Assembly: GCA_012735315.1 (NCBI GenBank)
Contig: JAAYHS010000146.1
Location: 1-37,071, forward strand
Length of the DNA: 37,071 nucleotides
Direction: 5' to 3'
Origin: Bacillota bacterium
Lineage (GTDB): Bacteria; Bacillota; UBA4882; UBA8346
Both the position numbers and the translations under genes were made by a program. The notes beneath the pieces were generated by a model. That model saw only the letters and a list, made by a program, of their open reading frames with translations, did not search any database and was not told the DNA's origin. Each line of letters starts with the position of its first letter. Within the stretch, counting starts at the first letter, position 1. Positions 1-7,819 of this stretch are shown here, piece after piece.

Positions 1-117
1 CCGGCTTCCTTCAGATTTAACCTCGCGGTTAACACCCTTGCCTTCCGCTAACGGTAGGCGCTCGCCAGCCCCCGTTCGGGACTTCCACCCTATAGACAAC
101 GCCCATGCCGGGCGTAC
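1..117 (-). mobile_element. Group IIC intron, 5' end of domain I (runs off left edge)
   Basis: Read on the minus strand, the RNA starts GTACGCCCGGCATGGGCG at 117, followed by TCTATAGGGTGGAAGTCCCG, GCAAGGGTGT and AATCTGAAGGAAGC. From memory this follows the domain I start of group IIC introns such as the Oceanobacillus iheyensis intron almost block by block. The usual 5' boundary GTGYG is here GTACG. It begins five bases after the T-run of the rpmA terminator, the insertion habit of class C introns. The catalytic core, any reverse transcriptase gene and the 3' end would lie left of the window, so whether it is complete is unknown. Confidence 0.85.
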
Positions 118-121
118 AGCC

Positions 122-148
122 AAAAAAAACCCGGCCTAAGCCGGGTTT
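122..148 (-). terminator. Rho-independent terminator of rplU-prp-rpmA
   Basis: Nine-base-pair stem (140-148 with 127-135, core CCCGGC) with a four-base loop, followed on the minus strand by an eight-T run (129-122). It starts six bases after the rpmA stop codon and is the probable target that guided the group II intron. Confidence 0.92.
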
Positions 149-153
149 AATTT

Positions 154-447
154 TTAAGCGTTAACGACCCTCTCGGGATAAACGCTCACTTGTTTGAGGG
201 TCTTACCCTTTCGCTCAAAAGTGACATAACCGTCAATCTTGGCGTACAAAGTATCGTCTTTACCGATTCCCACATTATTACCGGGGTGGATTTTAGTCCC
301 CCGCTGCCGTACTAAAATACTCCCGGCGCTGACCAGTTGGCCCCCGAACCTTTTAACTCCCAAACGTTTGGCGGCGCTGTCACGACCGTTACGGGAACTA
401 CCCACTCCCTTTTTATGCGCGAAAAATTGTAAATCGAATTGAAACAT
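154..447 (-). CDS. rpmA: 50S ribosomal protein L27
   Basis: L27 sits near the peptidyl transferase centre of the large ribosomal subunit. The 97-residue protein has the typical body ([14 protein letters not shown], then [11 protein letters not shown]) and begins [13 protein letters not shown]. The LQFF/A junction at residues 6-10 is the Firmicutes extension known to be removed by the protease Prp so that the mature N-terminus can reach the active site. The gene for Prp ends three bases upstream. A good ribosome binding site (GGAGGTG, about eight bases before ATG) overlaps the end of prp. Last gene of the rplU-prp-rpmA operon. Confidence 0.98.
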   Translation of the reverse strand: MFQFDLQFFAHKKGVGSSRNGRDSAAKRLGVKRFGGQLVSAGSILVRQRGTKIHPGNNVGIGKDDTLYAKIDGYVTFERKGKTLKQVSVYPERVVNA

Positions 448-450
448 CCC

Positions 451-783
451 TTACACCTCCGCTTCATCAACCTTCAAATGGTCCGGATATTGTTTTTGAA
501 TCTCGGAAAGCCCCAACAGGACCATCCCGACAACCAGCTCCGCTTGATTCGTTTTATCGGAAAGATTTTCCCAACGGCAATCCATAAAACCGGTTTTCGA
601 ATCAGCCTTCAATATCGGTTTAACGCCGACCAGTCTGTCCAGAGCCAAAACCGCCGACTGGGTTAACGCGGAAATGGCGGCGCACACAATATCCGTTCCT
701 TTTTCGGAATAACCGGCATGCCCCGAACAGGTAAACCCGTTAATCCGGTTATTACGGTCACGTCTAATGGAAAAAGTTACCAT
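451..783 (-). CDS. prp: Ribosomal-processing cysteine protease Prp
   Basis: Cysteine protease that trims the N-terminal extension of L27. The 110-residue protein carries the family signature G-H-A-G (His22) and D-I-V-C-A-A (Cys34), the same positions as the catalytic pair described for Staphylococcus aureus Prp. Its ATG overlaps the rplU stop codon (TAATG), so translation is probably coupled, and its product acts on the protein encoded by the next gene. Length is usual for the family. Confidence 0.95.
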   Translation of the reverse strand: MVTFSIRRDRNNRINGFTCSGHAGYSEKGTDIVCAAISALTQSAVLALDRLVGVKPILKADSKTGFMDCRWENLSDKTNQAELVVGMVLLGLSEIQKQYPDHLKVDEAEV

Positions 784-1520
784 TAGGCTTCGGTCTTCTC
801 GGTTTTCGCGGACTTGGCCCTGGTGGTCTTGGCTGTTGTCTTAGTGGCGCCGGTTGCCGCTTTAGTCGAAGATTTGGCTTTCGCAGCCGTAGTCTTAGCC
901 GCTGTTGCCTTGGTAGCCGCAGTTTCCGCTTCCGCCGACTTCACGGATTTAACGGCGGTAGTTTTTTTAGCGGCGGTTGCGGTTTTGCCGGCGCTGGCTT
1001 TTGACTTGGCGGCCGTAGCTTTTTTAGCGGTTTCACCGGTAGCGGCTTTAACCGTTTTAGTTTCGGCAGTCTTTGTCGTTTTAACCGCCTTAACTTCCGT
1101 TTTCGCGGGCGCCGCTTTTACGGTCGTCTTCGCCTTTGTTTCCTTCTTTTCGGGTTCCGGCTTTACTTTTAACTCTTTTTCGATCTTGGTCTCCGCCGGT
1201 TCAACCTTGCCTTTTTGAATCTGCTCAATTAGCAAGCTGGTAAACGGCTGCCGATGACCATAACGCACCCTGATATTTTTTTTGGGTTTATAACGGAAAA
1301 CCAATACTTTTTTACTTTTATCGTGATTGAGAACCTTTCCGGTCACGATATATCCGGGAACATACGGGGTCCCCACCAAGGTTTTTCCTTCACCGCCGAC
1401 CATCAATACTTTGTCGGTGGAAAAATTGGAACCTACCTCTACCGGCAATTTCTCAACCCGAATCAAGTCGCCTTCCCGGACTCGGTATTGCTTGCCACCA
1501 CATTCAATAATCGCGTACAT
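783..1520 (-). CDS. rplU: 50S ribosomal protein L21 with long Ala/Lys/Thr-rich tail
   Basis: Residues 1-103 are a complete L21 (MYAIIECGGKQYRV at the start; GHRQPFTSLLIEQI near the end of the core). L21 is normally close to 103 residues; here about 140 more follow, made almost only of Ala, Lys, Thr, Ser, Glu and Val, with no aromatic residue or cysteine, resembling histone H1-like tails. The start at 1520 is preferred over an in-frame upstream codon at 1613 because GGGGAGGTG lies eight bases before it and because L21 begins MYAI. The tail is in frame and ends in TAA overlapping the prp ATG. Confidence 0.96.
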   Translation of the reverse strand: MYAIIECGGKQYRVREGDLIRVEKLPVEVGSNFSTDKVLMVGGEGKTLVGTPYVPGYIVTGKVLNHDKSKKVLVFRYKPKKNIRVRYGHRQPFTSLLIEQIQKGKVEPAETKIEKELKVKPEPEKKETKAKTTVKAAPAKTEVKAVKTTKTAETKTVKAATGETAKKATAAKSKASAGKTATAAKKTTAVKSVKSAEAETAATKATAAKTTAAKAKSSTKAATGATKTTAKTTRAKSAKTEKTEA

Positions 1521-1614
1521 CGATACACCTCCCCGCATCAGACTCGCCGACCTCGGTACACCCACCGGTGTTTCCAACCTAGTCGAGCGGTTACATGGGG
1601 TCCAAAAACCCACA
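1521..1614 (-). promoter_or_regulatory. Probable L21 leader (autoregulatory 5' UTR)
   Basis: The roughly 94-base leader between the promoter and rplU contains ACCGCTCGACTAGGTTGGAA, AACACCGG, GGCGAGTCTGATGCGG and then the ribosome binding site. These blocks resemble the L21 leader found in front of rplU in many Bacillota, where L21 is thought to bind and repress its own operon. Identification is from memory of the motif; a covariance-model search would settle it. Confidence 0.55.
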
Positions 1615-1620
1615 AAAGAT

Positions 1621-1649
1621 ATAATAACATGTAGTCGTCAAGAAGTCAA
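1621..1649 (-). promoter_or_regulatory. SigA-type promoter of rplU-prp-rpmA
   Basis: TTGACT (1649-1644), 17-base spacer, TATTAT (1626-1621) on the minus strand. Near consensus, and the only strong match upstream of rplU. Confidence 0.85.
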
Positions 1650-1703
1650 TCAATATATTACCCGTTCCGGGTTCCGGGTTTGGTTTATGGCTTAGGGTTC
1701 CAA

Positions 1704-1832
1704 GCCTATCGTTCCGGGTTGCTTACATTGACAAAGCTATAGAAAACGCGGAACATTGAACACGGAACGCGGAACAATAGGCCCTATCTCTATGACATAC
1801 TTTAGATAAAAACGCGGAACGATAGGCCCTAT
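1704..1832 (+). repeat. Intergenic GCGGAAC/ATAGGCC repeat cluster
   Basis: Two 22-base direct copies (1766-1787 and 1811-1832, one mismatch; core GCGGAAC-N-ATAGGCCCTAT) and one partial inverted copy (about 1704-1720, GCCTATCGTTCCGGGTT). Further GGAAC-containing words lie between. The cluster fills the gap between rng and the rplU promoter and contains no gene. Probably a dispersed intergenic repeat of this genome. Confidence 0.6.
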
Positions 1833-1839
1833 TTCATAT

Positions 1840-3522
1840 TCATACTATTCTAGCCTTAGCGTAGGTCTTAAAAGTTTTAGTAATCAATACTTTCAATTGT
1901 TTCCCAACCGAAGAACCCGCGCCTTCGATATCCACCACATAACCGTCAATCCTGCCGATTCCGGCGCCTGGATTAGTGATATGCGGTTCGGAGACTTTGA
2001 TCTCCACCTCTTCGCCTTCCTGGACCGGAAGGGCCAAAGATTCGATCTCCCGTTCATTCCCGCTCGCCAATAACCGGACCTGAGTGAGATCCAAATTATC
2101 CTGGCCTTTAATATAAATGACTTTATTTAAAACCCGCTCCATCTTTTCAAGATTAACCCCGCCGGGTCCGATTAAAATCGATCCCAAATGAGGATTGACC
2201 CCTAATAGCAGCGCTTCTCCCGGGGTATTTCTGGCGATTAATTGAATGGAACGGGCCGCTTTTTTGGCGAGATAATCGAGGGAATTGACATAGCCGGTCC
2301 CGTCGCAGGAATCGCATTCGACCTGTAGAATCTCGCGTAAACTCTGCCGCACCTTTTTACGGGTCAACTCCAAAAGCCCCAATGAGGTAAACCCGAGGAT
2401 ATTCACCTTCACCTTGTCGCGGGCGAATTCCGCTTCCAATTTGGCGATCACCTGGTTTCGTTCCTCATCGGAACACATATCGATGAAATCAATGATGATA
2501 ATTCCGGCCAAGTTACGCAGTCTTATCTGTCTGGCTATTTCCACGGCGGCCATCAGATTAGTCTGGTAGACCGTATCCTCCAATGAAGTCGTGCCGGTAA
2601 ATTTGCCGGTATTAACATCGATCACGGTCAAGGCTTCGGTTTGGTCAAAAACCAGATAAGCGCCGCATTCCAGCCACACTTTGCGGCGCAAAGCTTTCTC
2701 CACCTGAGCCTCGACGTTAAACACCTCAAACAACGGCGCAGCGCCGTTATATAGTTGCACCCTGTTTTTTAAGGACGGCGCTAAGGTTTTAACCAATTCC
2801 AAAGCCTTGGAATAAGTTTCGCTTTCATCGATTAATAACCGGCTAACATCTTTGCTTAAATAATCTCTTAAAATCCGGTATAAAAAATCATGGTCCCGGT
2901 AAAGCAGCGCCGGACATGGGCCTTTTTTGGTTTTCTTTTTAATCTTTTCCCAAACGTTTATCAAAAATTCATAATCGCTTTGGAGTTCGGCCGCTTCCAC
3001 TCCCTCGGCCGCGGTTCTCACGATCAAACCGACTCCGGCGGCCTTAAACGAAGCCACTGTTGTTCGCAATCTTTCCCGTTCGTTTTCATCCTCAATCCGC
3101 CGCGAAATCCCGATGTAGTCAACCGTCGGCACCAACACCAAATAGCGGCCGGGGAGCGTGATCTGAGTCACTACCCTGGGTCCTTTGGTCCCAATCGGTT
3201 CCTTAATCATTTGGACGATAATATCCTGACCCTCATGGAGTAAATCCTGAATCGTAAAATGCTTGGAAACATCGGCGTTTTCGGATTCAACTTCTTTGGG
3301 AAGAACATCGTCGATATATAAAAAAGCGTTCTTTTCTTCGCCGATATCGATAAAAGCCGCCTGCATTCCCGGTAAAACGTTTTCAACCTTGCCCCGGTAA
3401 ATATTCCCGGCGCGCCGCTGCTCCTCGGGGCGCTCAACCAGAAACTCCGCTAAGATTCCGTCTTCCAGAATAGCCACCCGGTTTTCATCAATACCGATAT
3501 TAATCAAAATCTCCTTAGTCAT
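1840..3522 (-). CDS. rng: Ribonuclease G/E family endoribonuclease with C-terminal TRAM-like domain
   Basis: Single-strand endoribonuclease for rRNA maturation and mRNA decay. The 560 residues show an S1 domain (about 37-120), the DNase I-like catalytic segment with DVNTGKF (Asp302) and IDFIDM (Asp345), matching Asp303 and Asp346 of E. coli RNase E, and the zinc-link cysteines C403 and C406 (CDSCDGTG). It lacks the long unstructured RNase E scaffold. Residues about 498-560 (VQEGEEVEIKVSEPH onwards) look like an added TRAM-type RNA-binding domain, absent from E. coli RNase G. It lies three bases after the DUF2344 gene, in the usual clostridial order with the two radical SAM-linked genes. Confidence 0.95.
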   Translation of the reverse strand: MTKEILINIGIDENRVAILEDGILAEFLVERPEEQRRAGNIYRGKVENVLPGMQAAFIDIGEEKNAFLYIDDVLPKEVESENADVSKHFTIQDLLHEGQDIIVQMIKEPIGTKGPRVVTQITLPGRYLVLVPTVDYIGISRRIEDENERERLRTTVASFKAAGVGLIVRTAAEGVEAAELQSDYEFLINVWEKIKKKTKKGPCPALLYRDHDFLYRILRDYLSKDVSRLLIDESETYSKALELVKTLAPSLKNRVQLYNGAAPLFEVFNVEAQVEKALRRKVWLECGAYLVFDQTEALTVIDVNTGKFTGTTSLEDTVYQTNLMAAVEIARQIRLRNLAGIIIIDFIDMCSDEERNQVIAKLEAEFARDKVKVNILGFTSLGLLELTRKKVRQSLREILQVECDSCDGTGYVNSLDYLAKKAARSIQLIARNTPGEALLLGVNPHLGSILIGPGGVNLEKMERVLNKVIYIKGQDNLDLTQVRLLASGNEREIESLALPVQEGEEVEIKVSEPHITNPGAGIGRIDGYVVDIEGAGSSVGKQLKVLITKTFKTYAKARIV

Positions 3523-3525
3523 CGG

Positions 3526-4230
3526 TCATCCTCCGGCCTGATCGCATAAATCCAACGGGTCCATTACCAAACCGTTCTCCTCCCGCCAAAGACCGGTACG
3601 GGTAATAGCTAAAACTTCAGCCGGTTGTGAAATCACACTCAGCAAGTCATCGGGCCGGAGATTGCCGCCGCTCCCGATTTCCCCTCCGAATTCCAGCTCC
3701 AGGAGGTCGTCGTCCTTAACTCCTATTGTTAAGTTATGCAGCCAGGGACGAATGTTGACTACTTTTTGACCATCCTTGGTTTTCCGGATAATTTCAATAG
3801 TCGAGGATGCGGGTAACTTGTTTAACTGAGCGATTATCTCCGGGCGTTCCCGGGGATCAACCCGAAGCAGGATAGCATATGAAGCCCGATTGATCACCGC
3901 ATTTAACGGCTTAACCCGCCGAACGATTTTTTTAACGGCTAATACTTTAATTCCTTCAGGCAAAGCCCGGTTAAGCCGCTCCCTAATCTCCGCCGGGGGA
4001 AAATCCCGGACCAATTCCATGTCGAAGTATTCGGCGGCGCTGCTTATCCCCACCGCCAAAGCGGGACCGAAACTAAGTTTGGGGTGAGGATGAAATCCCT
4101 CGGAAAACGCCATTGGTAATCCGGCTCTCCGGATCGCCCGTTCAATCCCGCGAATTAATTCAAGATGTGATAAATATCTTAGACTGTGCTCTTTCGTAAA
4201 ACGAACCCGGTAGCTAGGCATCGGGATCAC
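3526..4230 (-). CDS. TIGR03936 / DUF2344 radical SAM-linked protein
   Basis: A 234-residue protein of the family that is adjacent or fused to B12-binding radical SAM proteins. Signature: YRVRFTKEHSLRYLSHLE, then R-A-G-L-P-M-A-F-S-E-G-F-H-P-H-P-K-L. Its role is not established; genetic linkage suggests it works with the upstream radical SAM enzyme on RNA or ribosome modification. The first codon is GTG at 4230 with AAAGGA about seven bases upstream; ATG at 4221 is an alternative. The reading frame of the upstream enzyme, if its premature stop is ignored, ends at 4214 across this start. Confidence 0.9.
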   Translation of the reverse strand: MIPMPSYRVRFTKEHSLRYLSHLELIRGIERAIRRAGLPMAFSEGFHPHPKLSFGPALAVGISSAAEYFDMELVRDFPPAEIRERLNRALPEGIKVLAVKKIVRRVKPLNAVINRASYAILLRVDPRERPEIIAQLNKLPASSTIEIIRKTKDGQKVVNIRPWLHNLTIGVKDDDLLELEFGGEIGSGGNLRPDDLLSVISQPAEVLAITRTGLWREENGLVMDPLDLCDQAGG

Positions 4231-4327
4231 CCGCGATCCTTTTGGTCGTCTTTAACCGGGGACAAACCCCGCAATCAAAACAGGCTCCTTCCCTGCAGTC
4301 GACCGTCGGCTCGGCTCTTTCCGCTTT
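4214..4327 (-). pseudogene. Detached C-terminal cysteine tail of the radical SAM gene
   Basis: After the TAA at 4328-4330 the same frame stays open for 37 codons to TAG at 4214. It encodes KAERAEPTVDC, then REGACFDCGVCP, which is the conserved C-terminal DCR...C..CGVC motif I associate with this radical SAM family. The distance from the last conserved FL pair to DCR also equals what I recall for intact members, so one sense codon seems to have become TAA (for example from GAA or CAA). Either a recent nonsense mutation, a sequencing error, or readthrough. Confidence 0.75.
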
Positions 4328-6178
4328 TTAGTTTTCCGCTTTTAAAAATTCGGTCTTTAATCCCGCATTCAGATGGGACCAGGGAAGAATTTCATCATAA
4401 CTCCGTTCCCGAGTATAAAAATCGGGATCAATCCCGTTTTCCCGGAAAGTATCCCACCAGATCTCCGGCTGAAACCGGTCGCCCCAACCGTCAAATTGAG
4501 CCCCTTTTTGCCATGCCTGATGAATGATCCTGCTTAAACGCCGGTCTCCCCTGGCCATGATCCCTTCCAAACGACTGGTTTCCGGGTTATGCCAATCCAA
4601 TTCCAGAGATCTTCCCCGAATCTTTTCCTGAAGATAACGTTGTTTGGCAATGGTTTCCGCTACCGAAATCTGGCGCCGCCATTGAAAGGGAGTATGCGGC
4701 TTGGGGACAAAAGTGGAAACGCTGGTGGTGATCCTTAAGGCGTTGGTTCGCGGATAAACCGTTTTCCCGATCCGGAATACCGCATTGACCAACTCCACTA
4801 TCCCGGCTAAATCTTCTTCCGTTTCCGTCGGCAAACCGATCATAAAATAAAGCTTTAATTTTTGCCACCCGGCCCGGAAAGCGGCTTCGGCCGCCGTCAG
4901 TAAGTCTTCGCCGGAAACCCCCTTGTTGATCACCCGCCGCAGTCTTTCACTGCCCGCCTCGGGCGCGAAGGTTAGACTGCCTTTGCGACTGCTACGAAAC
5001 TTTTTGGCGAGATCCACCGAAAACGAATCGATCCGGAGCGACGGCAAGGAGACATTCACTCTCTGAGGCGTAAAACAGCCGCAGGCATCGGCGATCAACT
5101 CTTCAATCCGGCTATAATCGGCGCTGCTAAGCGAGGTCAACGATAATTCCTCATATCCGGTATCCGCCGCCAAATCCCGCAATGCGTCAAAGATCAGTCC
5201 CGGGTCCTTCTCCCGGACCGGCCGGTAAATCATTCCGGCTTGACAGAACCGGCACCCCCTGGTGCACCCCCGTTGTATTTCATAACTGATCCGATCATGA
5301 ACGATATCCAAAAAAGGGACGATCCAGCGTTTTGGAAAGAAAACGCGCTTAAAATCACGGACAACCGCCCGAACCGGTTCGGTTTCCGCCAAGGATTCGA
5401 TCCGCTCGATCGTTCCGCCGGAGGCGTACGACACCCGAAAAAGGGAGGGAGCGTAAACCCCCTCCAGCTTCGCCACTTCCCTAAAGAGCGCCTCTTTATC
5501 ATCGCCCGAACGTTTCCAGTCCCGGATCTTCCTTAAAAGGGGGATTAAGATCTCTTCCGCTTCGCCGATGATAAAAAAATCAAAGAAATCGGCAACCGGT
5601 TCCGGATTAAAAACGCATGGTCCGCCGGCGATCACCAACGGCTCGTCCCTGCCCCTTTCCTCCCGAAATAAAGGAACCCCGCCCAATTGCAACATGGTTA
5701 AAACATTGGTATAACTCAATTCATACTGTAATGAAAACCCGATTACCTCAAATTCACTCAAAGCCCGCTTATTTTCCAAAGTATATAGGGAGACTGATTT
5801 TTCACGGAGCAATTCCTGAAAATCGATCCAAGGAGCATAGACCCGTTCCGCCAGCATATCCGGTTCATTATTAATCAGTTCATAAAGAATCCTCAATCCC
5901 AAATGGGAAACGCCGATCTCATAAACATCGGGAAAAGCCAGCGCCACTTTTAAATCAACCTGATCCCAATCCTTAACCAGCGCATTAAACTCGCCCCCAA
6001 TATATCTTCCGGGCTTGGCCACCCGATTTAAATGATTTTGAATCTTTTCCCAACCAGTCGTCGAAAATACCTCCCACCCGCGCGGCCCGTCGTGCGTCGT
6101 TAACCGCTCGTCATCTGATAGAGTATAGTATATTCTAACCCATTGAGCACTATTTTGGCAAGTTGTCTGATAAAGCAT
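4328..6178 (-). CDS. B12-binding radical SAM protein (TIGR03960 type), truncated at C-terminus
   Basis: Uncharacterised radical SAM protein with an N-terminal cobalamin-binding-like part (residues about 75-215; FPDVYEIGVSHLG, VIAGGPCVFNPEP) and a radical SAM core with C305-x3-C309-x2-C312 (CTRGCRFCQAG) that would hold the [4Fe-4S] cluster. Family similarity begins only near residue 44 (EKIQNHLNRVAKPGRYIGGE). The codon at 6178 has no ribosome binding site and overlaps spoIVFB by 29 bases, so the true start is probably downstream, perhaps at a non-ATG codon after GGGAGGT near 6070; a TTGCCA-N18-TAGAAT promoter lies within the apparent N-terminus. The C-terminal cysteine tail is lost behind an in-frame TAA. 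Confidence 0.9.
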   Translation of the reverse strand: MLYQTTCQNSAQWVRIYYTLSDDERLTTHDGPRGWEVFSTTGWEKIQNHLNRVAKPGRYIGGEFNALVKDWDQVDLKVALAFPDVYEIGVSHLGLRILYELINNEPDMLAERVYAPWIDFQELLREKSVSLYTLENKRALSEFEVIGFSLQYELSYTNVLTMLQLGGVPLFREERGRDEPLVIAGGPCVFNPEPVADFFDFFIIGEAEEILIPLLRKIRDWKRSGDDKEALFREVAKLEGVYAPSLFRVSYASGGTIERIESLAETEPVRAVVRDFKRVFFPKRWIVPFLDIVHDRISYEIQRGCTRGCRFCQAGMIYRPVREKDPGLIFDALRDLAADTGYEELSLTSLSSADYSRIEELIADACGCFTPQRVNVSLPSLRIDSFSVDLAKKFRSSRKGSLTFAPEAGSERLRRVINKGVSGEDLLTAAEAAFRAGWQKLKLYFMIGLPTETEEDLAGIVELVNAVFRIGKTVYPRTNALRITTSVSTFVPKPHTPFQWRRQISVAETIAKQRYLQEKIRGRSLELDWHNPETSRLEGIMARGDRRLSRIIHQAWQKGAQFDGWGDRFQPEIWWDTFRENGIDPDFYTRERSYDEILPWSHLNAGLKTEFLKAEN

Positions 6179-7028
6179 TAAAATCTCGAAAAGTCGCGCC
6201 GTAACCTTTACTGATTAACAAATCCCAAGCCGCGTCCTCGGTTATTAAACGCTTGTTCCCGGATTCGTTAACTAAAAACAGTAAAAACTCGTTGCCGCCG
6301 CAACGCCGTAATACGTTTCGGATTAAAGTATCGGGTTTGACCAGAAGCGGTTTTAAACCGGCATAACCTTTTTCGGCAAAATTTTGTTTGCGTTTTTCGG
6401 ACATCTTCCAAAAACTGTCCAATTTGGGAGATTGATAATTAAAAACCTGAAAAAAAATGAAACACCCCGTAATCAGATATAAAAACCCGCCGCGACCGCT
6501 CCCGAACTTACCGAGCCCGATACCGAACGATAAACCGGCAATCAAAAGGCTTAAAATCTTCACAATAATAGCGGCTGAATCAACAGTCGTCAATTTTTTC
6601 AGCAAAGCATGGAGCATCCTGCCGCCATCCAAAGGAAGCGCCGGTATAAGGTTAACCGCGCCAAGCAGCAAATTCCATTGCCGCCAATTCTCCAGCCAAA
6701 AACCGCGGATTCCTAAAAATTCCAAATAAACTACGCCAAGCGCCATTAAAATGTTGGAGCAAGGTCCGGCGGCGGCAATAATGAACTCTGCCACCGGATG
6801 AACCGCCAGTAACGAATCAACAACCAGGCAGCCCCCAAGCGGAGTCAATTTGAATTCGTTTACTTGATATGCTAATAATTCGGCAAAGAGGAAGTGGGCG
6901 GTTTCATGAAGCGCCAAGGCCAATAAAAGAAGAATTATCGTCAACGGATTGCCGTAAAAAATTCCGGCGGTTAATAACAGAATGAAAAAAAATATGGTAA
7001 AAAAGCCGACGCTGACCTTGAACCTCAT
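6150..7028 (-). CDS. spoIVFB: SpoIVFB-like site-2 metalloprotease (M50)
   Basis: Polytopic intramembrane zinc protease. The 292 residues show H41-E-T-A-H45 in an early membrane segment and N-L-I-P-A-L-P-L-D134-G-G-R as the third-ligand motif; Bacillus subtilis SpoIVFB has its HExxH at nearly the same position. In sporulation such proteases release mother-cell sigma K. Several membrane helices fill residues 8-200, then a soluble C-terminal domain with a CBS-like look (about 220-292). ATG overlaps the stop codon of the upstream spoIVFA-like gene (TAATG), so the pair is translationally coupled. A role in pro-sigma K processing is inferred. Confidence 0.9.
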   Translation of the reverse strand: MRFKVSVGFFTIFFFILLLTAGIFYGNPLTIILLLLALALHETAHFLFAELLAYQVNEFKLTPLGGCLVVDSLLAVHPVAEFIIAAAGPCSNILMALGVVYLEFLGIRGFWLENWRQWNLLLGAVNLIPALPLDGGRMLHALLKKLTTVDSAAIIVKILSLLIAGLSFGIGLGKFGSGRGGFLYLITGCFIFFQVFNYQSPKLDSFWKMSEKRKQNFAEKGYAGLKPLLVKPDTLIRNVLRRCGGNEFLLFLVNESGNKRLITEDAAWDLLISKGYGATFRDFNALSDNLPK

Positions 7029-7777
7029 TAACGAATCACTGTCCGTGGATTTACCGGTTGGCCGTTATGTTTGATTTCCAGAAAAAGAGCATTCCGGCCG
7101 CCGCCCGTCAAAAGTCCCACCCGGCCGATGATTTCCCCGGTTTGTAACGCCTGGTTCGGTCGGACTTGAATCCGGTCCAGCGGCAGATAGGTAGAACGCC
7201 AAGCCCCGCCATGATCAACCTCAACCAACCAACCGGCGCCGGTTTGTTCAATTCGTGAAACCGTCCCCGAAGCTACCGCCATCACCCTTACTTGTCCGGG
7301 AGTATCAATGAGCACTCCGGTTCCGTAAGCGCCGTTTCGGTCAAACTCGCCATATTCTTTAATAATGTTCCCCGGAACCGGCCAAACCGAATCCGCGGGA
7401 AAAGAGTCGTTTTTTACGGCGCTTCCCGGCCGGGATAAAGTGCGGGTGATTTTTTCAAGTCGAACTAAATTATTAACGTTGCGAGCGATACTTTGAACCA
7501 AATCGGAATTCCATAACAAGCCGAAAGTCGAATCAGCGGAAGCGTTAACCGCGGAATGGAGCCTTCCCCGCAGCCAACCCCCCCAACCATGTTCCTGACG
7601 ACAAAAGGCCAAAATCAAGACCAAACACAAAAAAGCGACTATCAACTGATCTAAAATTTTGGGAGAACCGCCGGTTGGATCTTCAGATAGCGTTTCATCC
7701 TCGAAAGGCTCCGTCGACGCCGGATCCTCCGTTTCCTCAAATGAATAGAGTTCGCGGTTTTCAATCAAATTTCTCAC
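7028..7777 (-). CDS. spoIVFA: SpoIVFA-like membrane protein with degenerate LytM (M23) domain
   Basis: The 249-residue protein has an acidic N-terminus (1-45), one membrane segment (about 45-62, LDQLIVAFLCLVLILAF), an extracytoplasmic linker and a C-terminal M23/LytM fold (about 130-249: GTVSRIEQTGAGWLVEVDHG, then GEIIGRVGLLTGGGRNALFL). The HxH-type zinc ligands of active M23 peptidases are missing (YLPL where Y-x-H is expected), as in SpoIVFA, which holds and inhibits SpoIVFB. Gene order and coupling support this pairing. Start GTG at 7777; TTG at 7768 has better spacing from AGGGGGA and is an alternative. Confidence 0.85.
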   Translation of the reverse strand: MRNLIENRELYSFEETEDPASTEPFEDETLSEDPTGGSPKILDQLIVAFLCLVLILAFCRQEHGWGGWLRGRLHSAVNASADSTFGLLWNSDLVQSIARNVNNLVRLEKITRTLSRPGSAVKNDSFPADSVWPVPGNIIKEYGEFDRNGAYGTGVLIDTPGQVRVMAVASGTVSRIEQTGAGWLVEVDHGGAWRSTYLPLDRIQVRPNQALQTGEIIGRVGLLTGGGRNALFLEIKHNGQPVNPRTVIR

Positions 7778-7819
7778 TCCCCCTAAATGTATATGCGGGG
7801 AGAGCTTGGCTAGAACAGC

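Noticed and set aside
814-1218. Plus-strand Ala/Val-rich frame of 134 codons
   Set aside because: Exact antisense of the Ala/Lys/Thr tail of L21; no ribosome binding site.
1521-1613. Upstream extension of L21 by 31 residues
   Set aside because: This stretch is the leader RNA; L21 proteins begin MYAI and a strong ribosome binding site precedes 1520.
4328-4330. Recoding of the stop in the radical SAM gene as selenocysteine or pyrrolysine
   Set aside because: The codon is TAA, which neither system uses, and TAA ends other genes here such as rpmA and prp.
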